NCBI GenBank assembly: GCA_037128295.1
Contig: JBAXWR010000006.1
Location: forward strand, 7,314-71,313
DNA: 64,000 nt
Direction of reading: 5' to 3'
Source: JAAFHB01 sp037128295
Lineage (GTDB): Bacteria > Bacteroidota > Bacteroidia > Bacteroidales > Prolixibacteraceae
The position numbers and the translations under genes are program-made. Under the pieces are notes generated by a model, which was given only the letters and a program-made list of their open reading frames with translations, searched no databases and had not been told where the DNA came from. Shown here one piece after another: positions 43,707 to 51,900 of the stretch (positions are counted from its first letter, which is position 1; each line of letters begins with the position of its first letter).

Positions 43707-45347
43707 ATGAGAACAATCAGGTTTACTTTGATCATTTCTTTTATCAGTGTTTTATCACTCGTAAGTAACGCACAAAAAAACAATCAACCTCTAAAAGGAT
43801 CCCCAACTTTTGAAAAATCACCCGATTTTAAAGAGGCCCTGGGGAATGGCAAACTGGCAAACGAAGGTTACAACAGGTGCATGAATTACCTGAATGCCTG
43901 GCTAAAACAGGCAGATAAGACCAGCGGATTGATTCCCAGAAACATCAGGGAGAGTGCCGATTTTTGGAACGCCTGGGATGCAGCGGCTGATAACTATCCC
44001 TTTATGGTACTCACCACTTCGATCCTTTCACCAGAGTTATTTCATGGCAAAATGATCGACATGCTGAATGCCGAACGGAAACTGACCTCGCGGATCGGCG
44101 CGTTGCCGGATACTTATTCCTTTTCAAAAAAAGGGTTTAAAAATGCTGTGATCGATACAAGCGAAATTATATTTGGGACAGCAGAATACATGAAAGACGG
44201 ATTGATCCCGCTCACCGAATGGCTGGGAAAAAGTCCATGGAGCGACCGGATGCTCGAAATGCTCAACGACCTTGGGAAACAAGTCCGGATTGTGAAACAA
44301 ATGAAACAGGATCTTTTCGGGAAAAGCTCAGTGGTTGAGGTCAATGGGGATCTTTTGCAAACCCTTTCCCGAATGTACTGGTTTACAGGCGAAAAGAAAT
44401 ATTTGATCTGGGCTTCTGAAATTGCAGATTTTTATCTGAAAGATGCCAATTTGCCCACCAAGGCACTGGAAGTCCTGAAAATCAGGGATCATGGATGCGA
44501 AATCATTTCCGGACTTTGTGAAATCTATCTTGCAGCTTACTACGCCTGGCCCGAAAAGAGGAACCAATGGCGCAAACCACTCCACGAAATGCTCGACCGG
44601 ATCCTCGAAGTCGGTCGCAATGAAGACGGGTTGTTCTACGATGCTGTGAATCCGGTTACGGGCCAAATCGTCAGTTCACGCCTCGCAGATAATTTTGGTT
44701 ATACATTTAATGCCTATTACTTTGTTGCAGCGATTGATTCCACACCAAAATACAAAGATGCTGTTATAAAGGGACTTAGTTCACTCAACTCCAAATACCG
44801 GAATCACGACTGGGAAAGTGGAAGTTGCGATGGTTATGCCGATGCGATTGAAGGAGGATTGAATCTTTACAACCGCGAAACCATCCCATCTTTGAAGGAG
44901 TGGCTCGACAGTGAGATCAGGGTAATGTGGAATTTTCAAAAACCAGACGGAATTATTGAAGGTTGGCATGGAGACGGTAATTTTGCACGGACTACGGTCA
45001 TGTATTGTTTATGGAAAGCACAAGGGATCACTGCAGTGCCATGGAAAGAAGACCTGATTTTGGGGGCCGTGAAGAACTCAGACGGATTAAAAGTTGCCAT
45101 TAGCTCTGCTTCGGGATGGAGTGGCAAATTAAAATTTGATGTACCCAAATATTCGGTCAATATGCACTATCCCATTGATTATCCGCGCATCAACCAGTTT
45201 CAGAATTGGTTCTCTGTGAAGGATACCCAAAAATATCAGGTTGAACAATCCGGTAACAAAATAAAAACAGTGACCGGCAAACAGTTGTCGGAAGGATTTC
45301 AAATTGAAGTAAAAAAGGGGGAACCAGTTTATATCAGTGTAAGGTAA
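43707..45347 (+). CDS. Exported putative (alpha/alpha)-barrel glycoside-active protein
   Basis: 546 residues, signal peptide (MRTIRFTLIISFISVLSLVSNAQ). The sequence is rich in helices with Trp and Gly-Asp loops (ESADFWNAWDAAADNYPFM, MLDRILEVGRNEDGLFYDAVNP, DNFGYTFNAYYFVAA, RNHDWESGSCDGYADAIEGGLNLYN), as in (alpha/alpha)6 or 7 barrels of GH and lyase families (for example GH88/GH105, GH127, GH15-like). I cannot assign the family. Position after the isomerase-like gene and among xylanase and sulfatases points to polysaccharide breakdown. The last ~70 residues form a separate beta domain (SASGWSGKLKFDVPKY). Confidence 0.75.
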   Translation: MRTIRFTLIISFISVLSLVSNAQKNNQPLKGSPTFEKSPDFKEALGNGKLANEGYNRCMNYLNAWLKQADKTSGLIPRNIRESADFWNAWDAAADNYPFMVLTTSILSPELFHGKMIDMLNAERKLTSRIGALPDTYSFSKKGFKNAVIDTSEIIFGTAEYMKDGLIPLTEWLGKSPWSDRMLEMLNDLGKQVRIVKQMKQDLFGKSSVVEVNGDLLQTLSRMYWFTGEKKYLIWASEIADFYLKDANLPTKALEVLKIRDHGCEIISGLCEIYLAAYYAWPEKRNQWRKPLHEMLDRILEVGRNEDGLFYDAVNPVTGQIVSSRLADNFGYTFNAYYFVAAIDSTPKYKDAVIKGLSSLNSKYRNHDWESGSCDGYADAIEGGLNLYNRETIPSLKEWLDSEIRVMWNFQKPDGIIEGWHGDGNFARTTVMYCLWKAQGITAVPWKEDLILGAVKNSDGLKVAISSASGWSGKLKFDVPKYSVNMHYPIDYPRINQFQNWFSVKDTQKYQVEQSGNKIKTVTGKQLSEGFQIEVKKGEPVYISVR

Positions 45348-45481
45348 TACTCATTTTTGAGCAGGTTTTAGATTTCGTGTCATTTGTTTCATCATATTGA
45401 ATAACAGGTATTTGGAAAGGGATGCATACTTTAGAATGCAGTGTCCAAGTGACTATTTACCACATCAATCGTTGCACGGAT

Positions 45482-45575
45482 ACTAAAAACATACTTAGGA
45501 TGAGGTGTCCCGGTGACTTAAAGCAATTGCCTGCACGACGATCGGCCGCAATCGAGTCACCCGGACACTAAATCT
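45482..45575 (-). repeat. R2 repeat, left copy (inverted relative to the right copy)
   Basis: Read on the minus strand this is TTTAGTGTCCGGGTGACT ... AAGTCACCGGGACAC ... CATCCTAAGTATGTTTTTAGT. It aligns over its whole length with 61648-61740 on the plus strand. The two GTGTCCGGGTGACT-like ends are themselves inverted, so each copy can fold. Another R2-type block (AGTGTCCAAGTGACT) is at 45439-45453. Confidence 0.7.
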
Positions 45576-45670
45576 TAAATAGTGAAAGATCAATGTGCCG
45601 CAAAATCAAATCCGAATTGATGAATTGGAAGGAACGGAAACCGGAGAACGGAGAACGGAGGCCGGGAAAA

Positions 45671-45890
45671 TCAAAGTTGAGGATTGCGCCACAAAGTTTC
45701 AAAAGTTGCATGATGATCCCAAACAAAATAACTGCACCTACACCCTCATGAACTGTCATTGCGCGGAGTGCGGCATAATCTGAATTTGAAAGATAATCAC
45801 CTGCACGACAACTTGTTCCTGCCTGCCCCGATTTTCGGGGATCCATCGGAAAAGCAATCCCATCCTATGAAGCACTGTACGAAAGACATT
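45671..45890 (+). repeat. R1 repeat, copy A
   Basis: Shares with copies B and C the ordered blocks GATTGCGCCACAAAGTTTCA, AAAAGTTGCATGAAGAT-like, CCTGTCATTGCGCGGAGTGC-like (with small variations), AATCACCTGCACGAC and AAGCAATCCC/AAGCACTGT. It carries an extra CCCCGA/TCGGGG hairpin near the end (about 45827-45841). No open frame is conserved among the copies. Confidence 0.7.
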
Positions 45891-46384
45891 GTTCTCGATT
45901 GCGCCACAGACTTTTAAGAGAGTTGTCATCCCCGTCCGAAGGGCATTGGCTCTTTTCCGAAGTTTCGATCTCGGAGGGTTTTGATGCTGCCATTTTACCT
46001 CAGGTGGCGCGGTTCCATTTCCCCGGGTAGGCGGTCCAGACATCCTTTGATCTTTGAAGGGGGTTTTTGCTCGGGACCGCGTACCCGGGGTTATTTACGG
46101 GGTTCTCCTACGGAGAATGGACCGTAGTAGCATTTTGAAACGGTTCCAAGGGATATCAAGGTTTGGAAATCCCAATATACTCTTAGCACCAATCCATACA
46201 CCGTAGATGTTATAGTATTGTAGAACAAATAAATATCCCATCAACCAGCGGCGCAATCAGAAAGTCGTTAGGGGAATAGATGACGGATGCGCCGCAAATG
46301 CACAGGTAAAAGGATGGTTAAAATTTTGGATTGCGCCACAAGGTTTCAAAAGTTTGGAGAAGCTTTTTGTTAGAATAATCTAAA

Positions 46385-47347
46385 TCACTTAATGAGCTGA
46401 ATAATAATCTGTTTGAAACTTTCAGCGACAATATTTTCTTTTGGAATTTTTGCAAAAGCAATTCCTGGAAGTTCGTTATTATAGGTGTTGCGTAAAGTGC
46501 GCCACAAAACCGGAAAATCGGTAACCAAAGGAGATTGGGTTAACTCTTTGGTATGCCAACCCAAAGGACTATCGAACGTTTGTTGGTCATGGGCCAATAA
46601 TTCCACAAAATCAGCTTTAAAATTGACAGAATTCAAATAATCAGCACATTCTTGATTTTGCAAAAGAAAATGTAAATCATAAAAGTGTCGTATTTTTGAA
46701 GCTAGATCGTAAATAAAGTTCTCTGAATAGGAGAATCGAATCAATGAAACTAACTTCTCTGAAAAAGTGCGACATTTATCCAAAACGTTAATCGTAAACG
46801 GATTTAATCCATACTTTTCAATTAAACTCTCGTTATCCGTTTTTTCATAAAAATCAGCGATAAAACTTGTTATTGTTAGTTTCTCAAATGGATATGGATT
46901 TGCGAATGAATTAATCTCGACCATCAATTGACCTATATTAACCGATGTCTTCATGGCATGCCCCATTATATTGGGATAAGCATACATGGCTTTATAAAAT
47001 CGCGAACCTTTGCTGGTAACTCCATTTATTACCACTTCTTCCAAATCAGCAGTTATTTCCTTCGCGACTTTTTTTATCAACATTTTAAGCTGATTTCCTG
47101 TCATTGAGCCAGCATCAATTACTGCAACATCAATATCTTCTGAAAACCGATTAATCAAGTGGTAAGCTTTTGATAATGAGGTACCCCCTTTGAAAACTAC
47201 CCTTTCTGAATTTCTATTTTGCGCCATCAACCGTAGTGTACGCGTAATCCAGTAATCTTTTTCGATGTAAACAGCATCTATACCGAGATACTCCGACGCA
47301 GCCAGCACTGTTTCTGTAAAGAGTTTTTTGTTTTCGTGCAAAGTCAT
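46385..47347 (-). CDS. AbiEii/AbiGii-type nucleotidyltransferase toxin
   Basis: 320 residues from the ATG at 47347, chosen because it overlaps the antitoxin stop as ATGA (47347-47344) and the alternative TTG at 47359 adds only four residues. Residues ~50-75 have VVFKGGTSLSKAYHLINRFSEDIDVAVID, the GG-[ST]-x-x-x-K and D-x-D signature of minimal nucleotidyltransferases (Gly54-Gly55-Thr56-Ser57, Lys60, Asp71, Asp73). The family includes the toxin of AbiE-type phage abortive infection, which blocks growth (tRNA-directed nucleotidyl transfer in studied members). It is the second gene of an antitoxin-toxin operon lying just downstream of the DISARM-like helicase operon. Confidence 0.88.
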   Translation of the reverse strand: MTLHENKKLFTETVLAASEYLGIDAVYIEKDYWITRTLRLMAQNRNSERVVFKGGTSLSKAYHLINRFSEDIDVAVIDAGSMTGNQLKMLIKKVAKEITADLEEVVINGVTSKGSRFYKAMYAYPNIMGHAMKTSVNIGQLMVEINSFANPYPFEKLTITSFIADFYEKTDNESLIEKYGLNPFTINVLDKCRTFSEKLVSLIRFSYSENFIYDLASKIRHFYDLHFLLQNQECADYLNSVNFKADFVELLAHDQQTFDSPLGWHTKELTQSPLVTDFPVLWRTLRNTYNNELPGIAFAKIPKENIVAESFKQIIIQLIK

Positions 47348-48072
47348 TTTATGTGCCAATTTGATTTTGTTGATAATACCGACTCAGAAATTGGAATCTT
47401 ATACTCAGTAACTCCGTTTAGTGATTTTTGCAGCTTTTGTAGCAATAGCTGATCAGCTCCGGTCAATTCCAAAATTGCCCCACATAAAGCCCTGACTGAA
47501 TTTGTATATTTCAAAGCCAGGGTTGTCATTGCCGATTTTTGTTCCTTCGGCAACTCCCTAAATATCTCAATTAATCTGCGACAAGCGTCGTCCGTTGTGG
47601 TTCCAGGGATTTCGCGAATAAAACGTAAGGCATCCAAAATTCTCAATAATTCAATGTTCTTTAGGGTGATCGTATTGGGTTGAACAATAAAGGAAATAAT
47701 ATAATTTTCACGTTTGACGGCACGGCGGTATTTATTTGTTCCGATCTGAATATACGAAGAAATTTGCGTGGTTAAACCTAGTGCGCTAAATGCCGAATAC
47801 CCTGTGAGATACCCGATTTGCTTACCGTCTTGCTCAATGAAGTCTTTGGCAATTTGATAAGCGGACGGCTTCAAAGCACCGAATTGTGTTTTTCGGGGTT
47901 TGTAATATTTACCCTTCGATAACCTGACAATCTTTCCTGAATTGGCTAAACGGTTTAGTGCCTTTACAACCGAATTTTTACGACTTACCTCAATTTCTAA
48001 GAACTGATAGGTAAACACATAATCGACTGGAAACCGATCAATCTTATTTGCTACAATATCAGATATTTTCAT
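47344..48072 (-). CDS. AbiEi-type antitoxin/transcriptional regulator (DUF6088-like)
   Basis: 242 residues from the ATG at 48072 (MKISDIVANKIDRF). A longer frame begins at 48162, but the -7 box TATTTTTG at 48097-48090 lies inside it, so the later start is favoured. N-terminus: winged helix (VFTYQFLEIEVSRKNSVVKALNRLANSGKIVRLSKGKYY) that binds DNA; middle domain as in AbiEi proteins (IAKDFIEQDGKQIGYLTGYSAFSALGLT). It probably represses its own operon and counteracts the nucleotidyltransferase encoded by the next gene, with which it overlaps as ATGA. It is bracketed by R1 repeats. The DUF6088 naming is from memory of the family. Confidence 0.85.
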   Translation of the reverse strand: MKISDIVANKIDRFPVDYVFTYQFLEIEVSRKNSVVKALNRLANSGKIVRLSKGKYYKPRKTQFGALKPSAYQIAKDFIEQDGKQIGYLTGYSAFSALGLTTQISSYIQIGTNKYRRAVKRENYIISFIVQPNTITLKNIELLRILDALRFIREIPGTTTDDACRRLIEIFRELPKEQKSAMTTLALKYTNSVRALCGAILELTGADQLLLQKLQKSLNGVTEYKIPISESVLSTKSNWHIK

Positions 48073-48089
48073 TGTATTTGATTTGACTG

Positions 48090-48097
48090 CAAAAATA
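48090..48097 (-). promoter_or_regulatory. -7 box (TATTTTTG) of the AbiE-type operon
   Basis: Minus-strand TATTTTTG, 17 nt before the ATG at 48072. It fixes the antitoxin start because it lies within the longer frame that begins at 48162. Confidence 0.45.
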
Positions 48098-48216
48098 AGA
48101 TATTTGTCACTTTTATTACGTAATAAACGGGACTTTTTATAGAAATTTTTGTTGCAGTTCAAATCCAGCTTTTATTGTCTCAAATTTCTGGTAAGGGCAA
48201 TTATAAAAACAGTCGA

Positions 48217-48435
48217 TTGATTTGCAATGACAGTTCTCCAGGGAAGATCTTCCAAAATTGCGGAATGCGCCACAAAGTTTCAAAAGTTGCATGAAGATAC
48301 CAAACAACCTAACTGCACTTTCTCCCTCAGTACCTGTTATTGCGCGGAGTGCGACACAATCTAAATTTGAAACGGAATCACCTGCACTCCAAAGCAATCC
48401 CAAACTAAGAAGCACTATCCCAAAAACAATGTTCT
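48217..48435 (+). repeat. R1 repeat, copy B
   Basis: Contains, in order, GATTTGCAATGACAGTTC, GGGAAGATCTTCCAAAATT, GCGCCACAAAGTTTCAAAAG, GAAGATACCAAACAA, TTATTGCGCGGAGTGCGACA, AATCACCTGCACTCC, AAGCAATCCCAAACTAAGAA and GCACTATCCCAAAAACAATG. It shows the fullest form of the repeat. Confidence 0.7.
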
Positions 48436-48533
48436 GAAAAGTGCTTCAAACATGGGATTGCTTCCCGAATCGTAAACTCTCGGGACACGTCACCAAACAC
48501 CTTAAACCTGCCAACAATTTAATATACAGACGT

Positions 48534-48747
48534 TTGATTCGCAATGACAATTCATGAAGGGAGATCTTCCAAAATTTTGGATTGCGCCACATGGTTTCAA
48601 AAGTTGGGTGAAGATACCAAACAATATAAGAGCACCTTCACCACCAGGACCTGTCATTGCGCGGAGTGCGAAGTTGGACAAGATTTGAAGGATAATCACC
48701 AGAACGACAAAGCAATCCCAAACTAAGAAGCACTGTTCTAAAAACAA
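48534..48747 (+). repeat. R1 repeat, copy C
   Basis: Same order of blocks as copy B: GATTCGCAATGACAATTC, GGGAGATCTTCCAAAATTTT, GGATTGCGCCACATGGTTTC, GAAGATACCAAACAATA, TGTCATTGCGCGGAGTGCGA, AATCACCAGAACGACAAAGC and AATCCCAAACTAAGAAGCAC. Confidence 0.7.
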
Positions 48748-48915
48748 GCAGAAAAACCTGATTTTTTACCGGCGTAAAACAACTTTACCGGATGCACGAT
48801 GGCAGATTTTAAACGGGATTTTGCAGTGTATCGCCAAAATTTTGGTTCTTATGTTGACTCTTTAGATTTTACCTTTGATAAAAAGTCTAGTATTAAAGTT
48901 TTATACTGTTATAAT

Positions 48916-51900
48916 TCAATTCATTACAGATTCATAAAGTGATTTGATATTTTCATCGATAGTTGAGTGATGGATGACAATTACTTTATATCCAAGTTTT
49001 TTCAACTTACTTCTCTTTTTTTCATCACCAAGTTTTACGAAATCTTTATCATGATCGGGTCCATCAATGAATGCACAGATTTTTGGATCGTAATACAAGT
49101 CTGCCTCTGCAATTGGATCACCATCTTTTGATATAATTCTGTGCATTTCTATTGGCAACTTAATACCTTGCTCTTTTAGTAACCTCAATACTGCTTTTTC
49201 CAGACTTGAAACTGCTTGCTGCATGTACAAATCAAACATCACATTATCATCCTGAGAACCTTGAATGGAAGATACTGCCGCAAGACCTAAAAGAAAATCT
49301 TTAACTGTCTGCCGGTCAAATAGTTTATGGTCTCGCTGGTTGAAAAAATTGCATATACAGTTATAACAAGAAGTTGCACACGCCCCATCTTTATCATTAC
49401 CTTGTTCATCAAAATGTAAAATATCCAATGCCTTAACTGCAATACGCTTTAGTAAATCCTTATCCCTCACAATAGTGGAAAGAGTTCCTGTTCCACCCTC
49501 AGATGTTTCGAAAATAATCAGCTTGCCATTTTGTCCGGATATAGGTTGATAAAAACCACTTATTTCATTGTCATCAAGATTCATAACGGTACAAATGCTT
49601 TGTGTGAGCGCGTTACAAAGCGTTTTTGCAAATACATCTTCTTCACCAATATAGGGTTCTGTGAGCTGAATTGAAAAAATATCATTTCTTGATTCTGTAA
49701 GCAATGAAACATTCTTATTCATCTGATTGATATTCATTTTTTTCTCCCTCAGGTAGTCATCAATTTTGTGCAAGGGAACCCAATTCAGGTTGACTGTATC
49801 CAAAACAAAACCTTTGTCTCCTTTATGAAAGTCTATCATCTGACCAAGATTCAAATGATTCATTTCACCACTGCGTTCAAAGGAAATTCTGCAAATACTT
49901 TTATCCGAACTAATCACTTCTTCAACTTCTGCCTTACCAGTAGGCTTGTAGCTATGAATAATTTTATAGCCACCTTTTAATCGTTCTTCCTCATCGGCAG
50001 TAATCCTGTTTCGTTTTATTGCTCTCATCTTTGGGAACTTCATCACACTCAGTGCAATTTGAGATTCCCAAACTGAACCACAATTCGGGCAATTGGAAGG
50101 AATTTGTCTGCCGGTACTCAATTTTTCAATATGTTCACAATCTTCACACACTACTGCCATGAATTTATTAGTGGGGTCAACCTCCTTACTGACAGTTTGA
50201 ACAACATATTTCAATCCACCATAATAGATGGTGTTTAATGGAGCAAACTCACGAATAGCAATCGCATGGTCTCTTGAAATTTCTTCTTCCTCACCTTTGT
50301 GAAGCATTCTAACTGAGGTCACTTTTGAAGGGAAGGCATAGTTTGGCAAAAAACCTACTTGTGACAGATAACGATAGACATAGAAATCTTCTTTCCCTTC
50401 CTTAAGGTTATTATTTCTTTTCTCCAGTGCATTTCTTCGTACTGGTAAGGAATAGTCCTTATTGCCTTCGGTTCGTATGCGAGTATCAATTTCTTCAATT
50501 TCCTTTAATGACTCCCGATAATCTCCCCTCATTTTATTGAACGCGGTATCGAAATAATATGCAAATTGATCAACCTGATCCCGGATATTTTTCCAGGTTA
50601 TCTGGCCATTTGAATCATCAATTTCTTTCCCAAAAGCCTCTTTGATGTTTTTCAGGATAGAAACCTTATTGCGCTGCATTGAATCTACCAAATCTTCGAT
50701 GTAATCTTTCATCATTGGCAATTCTGCTCTGTCGCTGAAATCAATGAATTGCCTTGGTTGAGTCCACAGTTTCTTATCAATGGTTTGAAGCACCAATGAA
50801 TTTACATGGGCTTCAAACAATGTTGTATTTGCAAGATTAAAACGAGGCACACTAATTTTACCCGATACAATCTCGACCGGACGGTTATAATAATACTGAT
50901 CATGTACTCCGCGACTGGAACCGGAACCACAGAATGTTTGAATAATTGAACCTTGTCCACTTCGACCGGCACGACCGGCACGTTGGGCATAGTTACTTGG
51001 ACTTGGTGGCACATTCCTTAAATAAACGGAAGACAATGTTCCGATATCAATTCCCAATTCCATTGTTGGTGTTGCAATCAGAAACTGAATCTCAGGTGGA
51101 TTCTTTTTAAACTTGTTTTCTTTTATTTTACGATCCTGGCCCTTTACCTGGCCTGAATGATCTTCTGCAACAATATTATCCCTGCCATCAAATGGTTTTG
51201 TATATTGAATCGTGTAGAAATTCTCTTCTGACGTAGCAGCCACTAACGGCTCTTTACATGCAGGCATCACACAACTTTGAACAGATTCCCAATTGTATTT
51301 AGAACCGCACTTCTTACACTGGTATTTAAATTCAGATTTAGGAGCCTGAATCAATATCATATCGGGTTCAATGAAATAGACATCTTCAAATTGTACTTTC
51401 TGTTTCGACAGGTATCCCATCTTTAATAAAAAGTCTCTTGTTTGCTGTATAACCCGAACGATGTCAGTTGTTTCGTCGAGATGAAAACACTTCTTTATCC
51501 AGCCACTCAGCGCTCTTGAACCATCGAAAGCATGAAATGTATAGGAGGTGTATTTGAATTTATCTTTATCTCCATTGGTGTAAATACCCACATTGGTATC
51601 TTCAATCGCTTCAAAGATTCTTTTTTCAGGTGCTTTTTGTTCTATAAAGTCAATCACTTGCTGACGAAAAGTTGATCTATCTATTAAATTGGGATGTCCG
51701 ATCGCCATTTCACTTCTGAAGATCTCCATAAAGCCCAGGATATAATCTTTCAACAAGGGCTTTGCAACATTTTTTAAATCTGAAAAAAGATCCAGTTCTG
51801 GTTGGACAATAACCTCATCCAAGGCTTCATAAGTGGCTTCCAATAAACCTACATCCTCCAGATTGATGCTGATAAACCGTTTGGTTCCCCTGATCTCCAC

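Larger units (their letters stand above)
45348..46384. other. Non-coding repeat-rich region (1037 bp)
   Basis: No gene can be supported; a minus-strand frame at 45756-46043 lies wholly within repeats. The region holds the R2 repeat (45482-45575), a second R2-like block (45424-45455), R1 copy A (45671-45890), a partial R1 core (46328-46350), a CCCCGATTTTCGGGG hairpin (about 45827-45841) and a TTCTCC-tac-GGAGAA hairpin (46103-46117). Confidence 0.65.
48073..48915. other. Non-coding gap with two R1 repeats
   Basis: About 840 bp between the end of the DISARM-like operon and the AbiE-type pair. It holds R1 copies B and C, which are ~315 bp apart, and the antitoxin promoter. Frames at 48137-48415 and 48502-48747 (minus) lie inside repeats and are not called as genes. 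Confidence 0.6.

Noticed and set aside
45756..46043. Minus-strand frame of 95 codons
   Set aside because: Lies in R1 repeat and GC-rich hairpin DNA, has no recognisable domain, and the other R1 copies do not keep it.
48137..48747. Two minus-strand frames (92 and 81 codons) with related protein sequence
   Set aside because: Their similarity comes from the R1 repeat copies B and C themselves; copy A does not keep the frame and no start signal is seen.
48217..48747. R1 copies as a CRISPR array
   Set aside because: Units are ~215 bp, diverged, without short regular repeats and unique spacers; no cas genes.
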